Positions 43,173 through 51,483 of a stretch of 64,000 bases of DNA are shown here, in pieces. The position numbers and the translations under genes were made by a program. How positions within the stretch are numbered: position 1 is the stretch's first letter; each line of letters starts with the position of its first letter. The stretch spans positions 62,001 through 126,000 of the forward strand of contig CAWEUM010000006.1 of the NCBI GenBank assembly GCA_963812255.1. The letters are read 5' to 3'. The notes beneath the pieces are model-generated. The model was not told the DNA's origin. It was given only the letters and a program-made list of their open reading frames with translations, and did not search any database. This DNA is from DATJGR01 sp963812255 (lineage in GTDB: Bacteria; Pseudomonadota; Gammaproteobacteria; Pseudomonadales; Azotimanducaceae).

Positions 43173-45632
43173 ATGTTTGGCGGACGCATCCTCGACCGCC
43201 TGAAGGGCGTGTCGTTCGGCCTTGTGGAGCGAACGCTGCTGTGGATGACCGAGCCGAAAGTGCTGGGTACCGAGACCCTGCCGCACCATCTTCGCGTCGT
43301 CTACGTTCTCAACAATCGCTCGCTGACAGATCTGGTGATGCTCGACATTGTCACTCGGACCAGCGATCTGCCGCGACCGCGCGCCGCGTTGACCGATCAA
43401 GGCATACCCGAGCGGCGCAGGTTCTTCTTCCTGAATCGCCCGAGTGGATTTCTGCTGCGACGCAACCTGATGCGCAGATACTCCAAACGCCTGCTGCGCC
43501 TGCAACTTTACTTTCGGGATACCCGTAAAGCCGACATCAGTCTCGTACCAGTGTCGGTGTTCTGGAGTCGCGCCCCGAACAAAGAACGTTCGCTGATTCG
43601 CGTGCTGCTGTCCGAAGACTGGACCGTCACGTCGCGCTTTCGTCGCTTCGTCACGATCCTGTTCAATCGACGCGATGTCACCGTTCAGTTTGGCGCGCCG
43701 ATCGCATTGCGCGAGATCGCCGAACCGCAGATCAGCGATTCCCGACTGGTGCGCCGCATCGCGAGACTGGTCCGCGTGCAGTTCAAGAAGCAGCGCACCG
43801 CCCTGCTCGGCCCCGATCTGTCGCATCGGCGGACGCTGATCGACCAACTCGTCACGAGCCGCAACGTACGTGCCGCGATCTCGGCGGAAGCAGCGAAGGG
43901 CAAGCTGTCCGAACACAGATTGTCGCGGCGCGCACACCGGTACGCGCGCGCAATGGTCTCGGACATGTCATACATCACGATCCGGTTGTGGCAACGTGTG
44001 CTGACGTGGTTCTGGAACCGCATCTACGACGGTATCGACGTCCGTGGCGTAGAGCGCGTCAAGCTGCTCGCCGAAACAGCAACGCTGATCTACGTACCGT
44101 GTCATCGCAGCCACGTCGACTACCTGGTGTTGTCGTACCTGCTTTACAGCCAGGGCTTGATGATCCCGCACGTTGCAGCAGGCGATAACCTCGACATGCC
44201 TGTAGTAGGCTCGCTGCTGCGGCGCGGCGGCGCCTTCTTCATGCGCCGTCGCTTTGCCGACGATCGCCTGTACAGCGCAGTCTTCTCCGAGTACCTGTAC
44301 CAATTGTTCCGCCGCGGATCACCGTCGGAATACTTCATCGAGGGCGGTCGTTCGCGCACCGGCCGACTACTTCCGCCGCGTACCGGCTTGCTCAATATGA
44401 CGATCACCACCCACGCGCGCGGTGTGCCGCGTCCGATCGTATTTGTACCGGTGAACATCGGCTACGAGAAAGTGATCGAGGCGTCGTCCTATCTCGACGA
44501 ACTGCGCGGCAGCCACAAGCAGCGCGAATCGATCGGTGATGTCGTGCGCAGCCTGCGCTTGGTCAGGCAGGTGTATGGACGCGTCTCGGTCAGTTTCGGC
44601 AATGCGCTGTCGCTGGGCGACTACCTCGAGACCACGCCGGCCATCGGGTCCCAGGTCGCCCGCGACCTCGGCGGCGAACTGCTCAATCGGATCAACGCCT
44701 GCGCGCACGTCAACCCGATCAATCTGATCGCCCTGGTTACGCTGAGCATGCCGAAGCAGACGATCGACGAGGTCTTGCTGGTCGAGCAACTCGATTGCCT
44801 GGCGAATCTGCTGCGCGCAAATACCCCGTTCTCAGACATATCGGTCACGCCGATGAATGGACGCGAAATGATCGATCACGCCGAGAAGCTCGGGATGATC
44901 GTCAGAGAGTCGCATCCGTTCGGCGACGTGCTCGGTCACGATGCCGTCAGATCCATTCTGATGACCTGGTATCGCAACAACGTGTGCCACGCATTCGCGT
45001 TGCCGTCGTTGATCGCCTGCCTGCTGATGAATCAGCGCCGTCTGATTCGACACGACCAACTGATGCAGATGATCACCACCGTTTATCCGTACCTGCAGAG
45101 CGAGCTGTACCTCGGCGCCGACACGAATCTCGACGTGGACGTACGCCGTTGGCTCGACCACCTCGGGTCCCAGGATCTCATCCAGCATTCGGGAGATGAG
45201 ATTGGCCCCCCACTCGTGACATCCAACAACGGATACCGGCTCGCACTACTCGCGGAAATCATCATGCCAATGCTGGAACGTTTGTTCATTGTCGTCGGCT
45301 TGCTGCAACGGGCCGGTCAGCATCGGATCGACCGCCGCACGCTGGAACGGGACTGCGTCGTGCTGGCTCGGCGCGTGTCGCGGCTATACGGACTGAATGC
45401 GCCGGAGTTCTTCGACGCGCGCTTGTTCCGCAACTTCGTCGATACGCTGATCGCTCGCGGTGCGATGAAACTCGACACGGATGGGCGTCTGGGCTACGGC
45501 GACATCATCGACGCGGTCACCCGGGCATCGAGCGCAGTGCTGCCGGCAGACTTCAGGTTGGCCGTTCTACGCGTACAACCGCAACACGAGACTCCCGCTC
45601 AGCCACCTTCAACCGCCGCAACACCACGATAG
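43173..45632 (+). CDS. plsB: Glycerol-3-phosphate 1-O-acyltransferase
   Basis: Membrane-associated enzyme that makes lysophosphatidate, the first phospholipid step; cdsA at 28 kb acts two steps later. The 819-residue protein has the four acyltransferase blocks: HRSHVDYL (His311, Asp316), GAFFMRR, FIEGGRSRTGRLLPP and IVFVPVNIGYEKV. Length is normal for PlsB. Its last 34 bases overlap the convergent rsmJ. Confidence 0.96.
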   Translation: MFGGRILDRLKGVSFGLVERTLLWMTEPKVLGTETLPHHLRVVYVLNNRSLTDLVMLDIVTRTSDLPRPRAALTDQGIPERRRFFFLNRPSGFLLRRNLMRRYSKRLLRLQLYFRDTRKADISLVPVSVFWSRAPNKERSLIRVLLSEDWTVTSRFRRFVTILFNRRDVTVQFGAPIALREIAEPQISDSRLVRRIARLVRVQFKKQRTALLGPDLSHRRTLIDQLVTSRNVRAAISAEAAKGKLSEHRLSRRAHRYARAMVSDMSYITIRLWQRVLTWFWNRIYDGIDVRGVERVKLLAETATLIYVPCHRSHVDYLVLSYLLYSQGLMIPHVAAGDNLDMPVVGSLLRRGGAFFMRRRFADDRLYSAVFSEYLYQLFRRGSPSEYFIEGGRSRTGRLLPPRTGLLNMTITTHARGVPRPIVFVPVNIGYEKVIEASSYLDELRGSHKQRESIGDVVRSLRLVRQVYGRVSVSFGNALSLGDYLETTPAIGSQVARDLGGELLNRINACAHVNPINLIALVTLSMPKQTIDEVLLVEQLDCLANLLRANTPFSDISVTPMNGREMIDHAEKLGMIVRESHPFGDVLGHDAVRSILMTWYRNNVCHAFALPSLIACLLMNQRRLIRHDQLMQMITTVYPYLQSELYLGADTNLDVDVRRWLDHLGSQDLIQHSGDEIGPPLVTSNNGYRLALLAEIIMPMLERLFIVVGLLQRAGQHRIDRRTLERDCVVLARRVSRLYGLNAPEFFDARLFRNFVDTLIARGAMKLDTDGRLGYGDIIDAVTRASSAVLPADFRLAVLRVQPQHETPAQPPSTAATPR

Positions 45633-46237
45633 ACGTCGAACCGAACGCGCCGGCCGACGATCTGCCAATCCGACGGGGTGCTAATCGCGTCGAGCCGACG
45701 GCGTTTGACCACCACCCGGTGTCGGGCCCGACGGGTCGCACATGCGATCAGATCGGCGAGATCGTCATCGGGGGCGCCAATCAACTCCGCAAGCACCTGC
45801 GCCGACCTGCGCGGCAACGCCGCCTTCTCTCGCTCCGAGAACATTGGGTCCAGGTAGATCGTATCGAACGCGTCACCCTCCGCGAGTACGTCGCGTACAT
45901 CGCCTTCGCGGCATTCGATCCCGCCTGAAATGGATACACGCGCGCAGATGCCAGCCATCGCATCGCGCAGCAGCGCGAACAATAGCGGATTGCGTTCGAC
46001 CATGAGCACATCACACCCAAGCAACGCAAGCGTGAGACCATCCAAACCGAAACCCGCCATGCCATCGAGGACGCGCAGTCGCGGCCGCGCGCCACACGCC
46101 TTCGCCAGCGCAAGCTTGCGACCCTGACGCGCGCGTCGCTGCGCGTCCTCGAGCTTCAGATACACGCCGGTGCCGCCATCGACGTGCAATTCCAATCGAT
46201 CGCCGGTTCGGGTCAGCACGGTGCGCTTCGCAGACAT
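45599..46237 (-). CDS. rsmJ: 16S rRNA (guanine1516-N2)-methyltransferase RsmJ
   Basis: Methylates G1516 of 16S rRNA. The 212-residue protein has the SAM-binding LRVLDGMAGFGLDGL, the motif YLDPMFSEREK, and VVVKRRRLD near the end, all characteristic of RsmJ. It lies 3 bases after tsaB and overlaps the convergent plsB by 34 bases at its 3' end. Confidence 0.93.
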   Translation of the reverse strand: MSAKRTVLTRTGDRLELHVDGGTGVYLKLEDAQRRARQGRKLALAKACGARPRLRVLDGMAGFGLDGLTLALLGCDVLMVERNPLLFALLRDAMAGICARVSISGGIECREGDVRDVLAEGDAFDTIYLDPMFSEREKAALPRRSAQVLAELIGAPDDDLADLIACATRRARHRVVVKRRRLDAISTPSDWQIVGRRVRFDVYRGVAAVEGG

Positions 46238-46240
46238 CGA

Positions 46241-46909
46241 TCAATCAGAGAGTTTGCGCCACGGCCGCGTGCCTTGCAGATACACCGGCAATGCCTGCGC
46301 AGCTGCCACCGTCTGACCGTCCGCGAAAGCCTGTGTCGCGAGCGCAAGCACGCCACTCGCGTTCGGCAACAACTCTGCATCGGTGGTGCAACACAGTTCC
46401 GCCGACGGTGAGAAATGCGCGATACCATCACCGACCACGCACCATGTTGAATCCACGCACGACGGCATCTCGCGTTGCGTCGCTGTCGCGACGGACTCGG
46501 GGAAGACATTCTCCTGGCGATCGGTGAATCGATATCCCGCCGCGTAGATTTCGTCGGCGCGCGAGCGAATGGTTGCCAGCACGCCCCGGGCACGCGGGTG
46601 CTGTACGCGCGCCGCATGCGCCAGTGCCTCGAGCGATGATACCGGCACGACCGGAATCGACAGACCGAGACTGACGCCCTGCGCGATCGAAGCCGCGATC
46701 CGGACCCCGGTGAACGACCCCGGCCCCCTGCCGAACGCCACTGCATCGAGCTCACGCCGATCCACGCCGGCCGAGCGCAGCAATGCATCAATCATCGACA
46801 GAATCAGACGATTGTGCTGCCGCGGCTCGATCCGATGATCCACGTGTACGACCCCGTGCACCGACAGAGCGACCGAACATGCCGCAGTCGACGTCTCGAG
46901 CGCGAGCAT
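46241..46909 (-). CDS. tsaB: tRNA threonylcarbamoyladenosine biosynthesis protein TsaB
   Basis: Partner of TsaD and TsaE in making t6A37 in tRNAs that read ANN codons. The 222-residue product begins MLALETSTAACSVAL and has the TsaB motifs RQHNRLILSMID, VAFGRGPGSFTGVRIA and SIPVVPVSSLEALA. The ATG at 46909 is chosen by homology. It diverges from moeA with 36 bases between start codons. Confidence 0.94.
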   Translation of the reverse strand: MLALETSTAACSVALSVHGVVHVDHRIEPRQHNRLILSMIDALLRSAGVDRRELDAVAFGRGPGSFTGVRIAASIAQGVSLGLSIPVVPVSSLEALAHAARVQHPRARGVLATIRSRADEIYAAGYRFTDRQENVFPESVATATQREMPSCVDSTWCVVGDGIAHFSPSAELCCTTDAELLPNASGVLALATQAFADGQTVAAAQALPVYLQGTRPWRKLSD

Positions 46910-46945
46910 GTTCGGCGCTTGCGTAGCACCGGCGTGTTCGCGACC

Positions 46946-48244
46946 ATGACGAGATTGCAATTCCATTACGCACCGGATTGTAGTTTGAACACGCGCCAGT
47001 TTCTTGGTCTCGACGAAGCGCTGACACAGTTGCAGCGCAGCGTCACACCGCCGCACGCGACATCCGAAACCATCCCGCTCGTCGATGCGCTGAACCGCGT
47101 CGTGGCGCAGACAGTGTGCTCACCGATGAACGTTCCGCCGTTCGCTGCGTCCTCGATGGACGGCTACGCGGTCTGCACACTCGATCCGGCATTCAACGGC
47201 GCGCCACCGTTCACGTTAGCGGTGCACGGCGAAAGCAGAGCCGGCGCGCCGTTCAACGATGGAGCGCGCATCGATCATGCAGTGCGCATTTTTACCGGCG
47301 CGGTCATGCCAGCGCGCTGCGACGCCGTGGTGATCCAGGAAGATGTCCAGCGCAGCGGCGCCGGTATCACGCTCTCGAGCGTTCCGCACGTGCGAGCCAA
47401 CGTGCGCGCACCGGGTCACGACATCATGCGCGGTGCCGTGCTGGCGGACGCCGGGTTGCGGCTCTCGCCGTTCGACCTCGCCTGGTTGACCGCATGCGGG
47501 CTGACGAGCATTGCAGTGCGGCGCAGAGTTCGACTCGCGCTGTTTTCTACCGGGGACGAACTGCGCGACGCCGGTGACGCATTGCAACCCGGTCAGATCT
47601 ACGACGCGAATCGCTTCGCGCTCACACAGCTGCTGCGCGATGCGCCGGTCGAAATTGAAGACCTCGGTATTCTGCCGGATGATCCATCCGTGATCGAAGC
47701 AACGCTGCGCGCCGCGTCCGAACGTCACGACGTCGTGATGACCTCGGGCGGTGTCTCCGTCGGTGACGCAGATTACGTGCGTGACATCGTCGCGCGGCTT
47801 GGACGAATCGAATTCTGGAAGATCGCGATCAAACCGGGCAAACCATTTGCGTACGGGCGCATCGGCGACTGTCACTTCTTCGGGCTGCCGGGAAATCCGG
47901 TCTCGACGATCGTTACGTTTCTGATGCTCGTAAAACCGATTCTCGCGCTACTCGCGGGAACGCACATCGTTCCGCCCCTGACGGTACCGGCTACGCTGAA
48001 CGTCGACATCGCGCACGAGCCGGGGCGGCTCGAATACCAACGCGGGACCTACTCAACGGCGGGCAAGGTGATCGAAGACTCGGCCGATACCGAGCTGTTC
48101 GTAGCGCCGACCTCGGATCAGAGTTCCAACAGAATCGGCAGTTTTCGCGGCGCGAACTGCCTCATCGCACTGCCGCGCACCAGCGGCAACCTCGCTGCAG
48201 GGGATCGCGTTGCGATTCTGCCGCTGGCGGGATTATTGGATTGA
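46946..48244 (+). CDS. moeA: Molybdopterin molybdenumtransferase MoeA
   Basis: Inserts molybdate into adenylated molybdopterin, the last step of the basic molybdenum cofactor. The 432-residue protein has PPFAASSMDGYA, the GAVMPARCDAVVIQED stretch, LFSTGDEL, TSGGVSVGDADYV, KIAIKPGKPFAYG and GLPGNPVS, in the MoeA order. No other molybdenum-cofactor gene is nearby. A strong terminator follows. Confidence 0.95.
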   Translation: MTRLQFHYAPDCSLNTRQFLGLDEALTQLQRSVTPPHATSETIPLVDALNRVVAQTVCSPMNVPPFAASSMDGYAVCTLDPAFNGAPPFTLAVHGESRAGAPFNDGARIDHAVRIFTGAVMPARCDAVVIQEDVQRSGAGITLSSVPHVRANVRAPGHDIMRGAVLADAGLRLSPFDLAWLTACGLTSIAVRRRVRLALFSTGDELRDAGDALQPGQIYDANRFALTQLLRDAPVEIEDLGILPDDPSVIEATLRAASERHDVVMTSGGVSVGDADYVRDIVARLGRIEFWKIAIKPGKPFAYGRIGDCHFFGLPGNPVSTIVTFLMLVKPILALLAGTHIVPPLTVPATLNVDIAHEPGRLEYQRGTYSTAGKVIEDSADTELFVAPTSDQSSNRIGSFRGANCLIALPRTSGNLAAGDRVAILPLAGLLD

Positions 48245-48295
48245 AGGCGGTCAAGTTGATGGGCCAACGCGAATTTGTGCAGGCATAAATGAATC

Positions 48296-48335
48296 GGGGC
48301 GAGACGCTGGGATCACTCCCCGCTAATCTCGCCCC
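48296..48335. terminator. Hairpin terminator between moeA and the histone-like gene
   Basis: A perfect 9-bp stem, GGGGCGAGA (48296-48304) and TCTCGCCCC (48327-48335), with a small GGGA-TCAC-TCCC hairpin nested in the loop. It is followed by AAATTTTC on the plus strand. It lies 51 bases after the moeA stop and 65 bases beyond the convergent histone-like gene, so it may serve both. Confidence 0.7.
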
Positions 48336-48400
48336 AAATTTTCAATCGGTCGGCGCCATCGCCATCAACCGACTACTGCTACTTTCAGTTACTTTTTCGA

Positions 48401-48628
48401 TTACTTCTTCTTGGCTACTTTCTTCTTAGCAGCTTTCTTCTTGGCTGCTGGCTTCTTCTTTTTTGCCGCCGATTTTTTAGCGGGCTTCTTCTTCGCGGCT
48501 GCCATGCGACGCGTAGCGACCTTCTTCTTTGCAACTTTCTTCTTCGCTACCTTGCGCTTCGCAGGCGCCTTTTTCTTCGCTGCTTTCTTCTTTGGTGCAG
48601 CTTTCTTTTTCGCTTTTGCTTTCGCCAT
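48401..48628 (-). CDS. Lysine/alanine-rich histone H1-like protein
   Basis: 75-residue, extremely basic protein: 37 Lys and 23 Ala, about 80% of all residues, arranged as AKKK, AAKKK and VAKKK repeats with scattered Pro. There is no signal peptide or hydrophobic segment. Such tails resemble eukaryotic histone H1 C-termini and bacterial H1-like nucleoid proteins, so DNA binding and compaction is likely (inference). The ATG at 48628 has AGGAG at good spacing; an ATG at 48634 sits too close to it. ATAATA at 48702-48707 (TATTAT on the minus strand) is a possible -10. The coding DNA is low-complexity and may vary in length among strains. Confidence 0.8.
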   Translation of the reverse strand: MAKAKAKKKAAPKKKAAKKKAPAKRKVAKKKVAKKKVATRRMAAAKKKPAKKSAAKKKKPAAKKKAAKKKVAKKK

Positions 48629-48804
48629 TCTCATCTCCTCGGCATTGTTGAACTCAAACAAACGTCTCGCAACAAACATCGTCCCAAGACGCGCGGTGGT
48701 GATAATAGGTGAAATGAAACTAATTTCCACCCCTTCGTGCGAGCTTTTGCGAGGCGACGAACAGCGTGCGTGTGATCAACAGTGAGACGTACGCGAGTTG
48801 TTGG

Positions 48805-49461
48805 TCACGATTCGAAGCACGTCAACTTCGCCAGCACCGCGTTGCGAATCTCGTCGACAGATCCAGTTCCTACGATCTTCGCGTAGCGCACATCGCTTTT
48901 TTCAGCTAATTCGCTGTAGAAATTGACTAACGGAAACGTCTGGTCGTGATAGACAGCCAAACGCTGGCGCACCGTCGCTTCGGTATCGTCCTTGCGTTGA
49001 ACCAGCACATCACCCGTTTCATCGTCACGATCTTCGATCTTCGGTGGGTTGTAGACGAGGTGATACACACGACCCGATTTTTCGTGAATGCGACGTCCGC
49101 TGAGTCGCTTTACGATTTCTTCGGCCGGCACTTCGATTTCGAGCACGCCGTCGAGTTCGACACCGGCGTCGATCAATGCCTGTGCCTGGACGATCGTGCG
49201 CGGGAATCCATCGAACAGGAATCCGTTGGCGCAGTCGTCCTGCTTTATCCGGTCCTTCACCAGCGCGATGATGATTTCATCGGATACCAGTGCGCCGCTG
49301 TCCATCACCTTCTTGACCCGTCGGCCCAGCGGTGTGTCCGCCTTCACCGCAGCTCGCAGCATGTCACCGGTGGAGATCTGCGGAATCCCGTACGCATCGC
49401 AAATGTACTGTGCCTGGGTACCCTTGCCCGCGCCCGGCGGACCCAACAAGATCAATCGCAT
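48805..49461 (-). CDS. adk: Adenylate kinase
   Basis: Balances ATP, ADP and AMP. The 218-residue protein has the P-loop GPPGAGKGT (8-16), STGDMLR, GFLFDGFPRT and the long lid with GRRIHEKSGRVYH, which lacks zinc-binding cysteines. It lies 48 bases after relA on the same strand. The linkage to relA is not one I recognise from model gammaproteobacteria. Confidence 0.98.
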   Translation of the reverse strand: MRLILLGPPGAGKGTQAQYICDAYGIPQISTGDMLRAAVKADTPLGRRVKKVMDSGALVSDEIIIALVKDRIKQDDCANGFLFDGFPRTIVQAQALIDAGVELDGVLEIEVPAEEIVKRLSGRRIHEKSGRVYHLVYNPPKIEDRDDETGDVLVQRKDDTEATVRQRLAVYHDQTFPLVNFYSELAEKSDVRYAKIVGTGSVDEIRNAVLAKLTCFES

Positions 49462-49509
49462 GGAAACTCCTTCTAGCTACACCCATTGGGACGACGGAGG
49501 CGCGCTCGA

Positions 49510-51483
49510 TCACGTATCGATTCGACGGCGTACACGCGCCACACCGGCAACGCGGCAGATGCGATCGAGCAGTGTGGCCAGTTCGAGCAAACCGCGAATT
49601 TCAACCCCTACTCGAATGGTAGCAGTATTGCCCTGTTCATCAGAGGTCGCCTGAATCGAGACCATCGACACGTCCTGGTCCAGCAAGACAGCGGTGATGT
49701 CGTGCAACATTCCGGCGCGGTTCGCGCTCGAAATATCGATCAGCGCGATCGGTTCGATCGTCGCGTCAGAGCTGCGGCCGAATGCCGCAACCACGTCGAG
49801 CAATTGCCGTTGGCCGACCGCAACCGCGACGCACAATGCGTCAGTATCGGCATAGCCCAGCAACGCGGCGAGTGTAGAGAGATCGATCGCAATCGCCAGC
49901 CGATCGAACTCGCGATCGAGCATCGCGCGCCCCGCTGCAACGTTCTGGCTGCGTTCCAGAGACCGAAACCATGATTGAATCTTCGCCAGCGCACGGGCCG
50001 TTCGCACATAGCCAAGATTCTGGTCGAGCCAATCGCGACTCGGCCTGGCATTTGGGTCGGTCGTGATCTCGACCCGTTGACCCGTCGACAGCGAAACATT
50101 CAGTGGCACCATCTCCCCATCGACGCGCGCGCCGACGCAGCGTTCGCCAATCTGCGTGTGGATGCGATACGCGAAGTCGACTGGCGTCGAGCCAGCCGGT
50201 AGGTCGAGCACGTGACCCGCGGGGGTGAACACATAGATGCGTCCATCCTCGATGTTCGAACGCAGTTCTCGACCGACGGACGCGAATCCGCCGACCTCTT
50301 CGTGCCACTCGAGTACCTGGCGCAGCCAGCTGAGCTTTTCGGTGTAGAACACGTCCTCCTTGTCGGCTTCGTGCTTGTCTGGCTCGGGTTTGCCGATCTC
50401 GTTCTTGTACGCCCAGTGCGCGCACACGCCGAGTTCCGCTTCGCGGTGCATTTCTCGCGTGCGGATTTGAATTTCGACGGTGCGCTGGTCGGGCCCCACC
50501 ACTGCGGTGTGAATTGAGCGGTAGCCGTTGTCCTTCGGATTCGCAATGTAGTCGTCGAATTCGCGCGGCACGTGGCGCCAGCGTGTATGAATGACGCCAA
50601 GCGCCGCATAGCAGTTGCGGATCGAGGCGACGACCACCCGCAGCGCGCGAATGTCGTAGACCTGATCGAAGTCGATCTGCTTGGCGACCATCTTTCGCCA
50701 GATGCTATAGATGTGCTTGGCACGGCCGCGCACCTCGGCGTCGATGCCTTCTGCAGCGAGCGCCGCAGCCAGAATCGAACCGACCGACGTTACGTCCTCC
50801 TCCCGGTCGATCCGCTTGCCGTCCAGACGCGCGGCAATACGTCTGTACTCGCCCGGATTCTGGTACCGAAACGCGAGATCCTCGAGTTCCCACTTCAATC
50901 GCCAGATTCCCAGCCGATTCGCCAGCGGCGCGAATACGTCCAATGCTTCCCTTGCGACCCGCAGTTGCCGCGCGGGTTGGTCGCTTTTGACGACACGCAG
51001 CGCAATGATCCGCTCAGCCAGCTTGATGATCGCGACACGAACGTCGTCGATCATCGCGACGAGCATGCGCCGCACATTCTCGACTTGATCGCGCGCGCTA
51101 TTCGCAAGCAGTGGTGTGTTGTTCAGTTCGAGCAGGCTGACGGTGCCAATACGCTCGACGTCGGCGACCAGATGAGCGACCTCGACGTCGACCTCGCGCT
51201 CCAGATCATCGAGTTGACGTCGCCCGCTTCGAACGCAACGGTACGTCAGACCCGTCGCAATCGACGCAGAGTCCATCCGCAGTTCCGCCATCAGATCGGC
51301 GAATTCGACGCCAATCATCAACAACACGTCATCGCCGCCAGGACTCTGCGCGACGAAATCGACAGCGCGCTGCAGCAGTTCCGAATCGATGCGCGGATCG
51401 GCGGCACAGACCCGCTCGATCCACGCCCCACCATCGAAGCGTCCATCCGCGAGGCGCGGCTCTTCGTGTCTGAGGTTCACCAT
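49510..51483 (-). CDS. relA: GTP pyrophosphokinase RelA (lacking the zinc-finger domain)
   Basis: Ribosome-associated (p)ppGpp synthetase of the stringent response. The 657-residue protein has a degenerate hydrolase-like N-terminal domain without the HD motif (about 30-170), the synthetase domain with GRAKHIYSIWRKM and the RelA-type EFDD (308-311), a TGS domain (412-475), a helical region (480-568), and then directly an ACT domain (577-650). The conserved-cysteine/zinc-finger domain that lies between helical and ACT domains in E. coli RelA (744 residues) is missing, with no sign of a frameshift. The ATG at 51483 overlaps the rlmD end by 7 bases. Confidence 0.93.
   Translation of the reverse strand: MVNLRHEEPRLADGRFDGGAWIERVCAADPRIDSELLQRAVDFVAQSPGGDDVLLMIGVEFADLMAELRMDSASIATGLTYRCVRSGRRQLDDLEREVDVEVAHLVADVERIGTVSLLELNNTPLLANSARDQVENVRRMLVAMIDDVRVAIIKLAERIIALRVVKSDQPARQLRVAREALDVFAPLANRLGIWRLKWELEDLAFRYQNPGEYRRIAARLDGKRIDREEDVTSVGSILAAALAAEGIDAEVRGRAKHIYSIWRKMVAKQIDFDQVYDIRALRVVVASIRNCYAALGVIHTRWRHVPREFDDYIANPKDNGYRSIHTAVVGPDQRTVEIQIRTREMHREAELGVCAHWAYKNEIGKPEPDKHEADKEDVFYTEKLSWLRQVLEWHEEVGGFASVGRELRSNIEDGRIYVFTPAGHVLDLPAGSTPVDFAYRIHTQIGERCVGARVDGEMVPLNVSLSTGQRVEITTDPNARPSRDWLDQNLGYVRTARALAKIQSWFRSLERSQNVAAGRAMLDREFDRLAIAIDLSTLAALLGYADTDALCVAVAVGQRQLLDVVAAFGRSSDATIEPIALIDISSANRAGMLHDITAVLLDQDVSMVSIQATSDEQGNTATIRVGVEIRGLLELATLLDRICRVAGVARVRRRIDT

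Noticed and set aside
48411..48785. Phe/Ala-rich open frame on the plus strand opposite the histone-like gene
   Set aside because: It is the reverse complement of the AKKK repeat (TTC/GCC codons). The minus-strand frame has the better Shine-Dalgarno.
49510..51483. Frameshift or pseudogene as the explanation for the short RelA
   Set aside because: The frame is continuous and enters the ACT domain in register with normal codon use, so a clean domain loss is more likely than decay.
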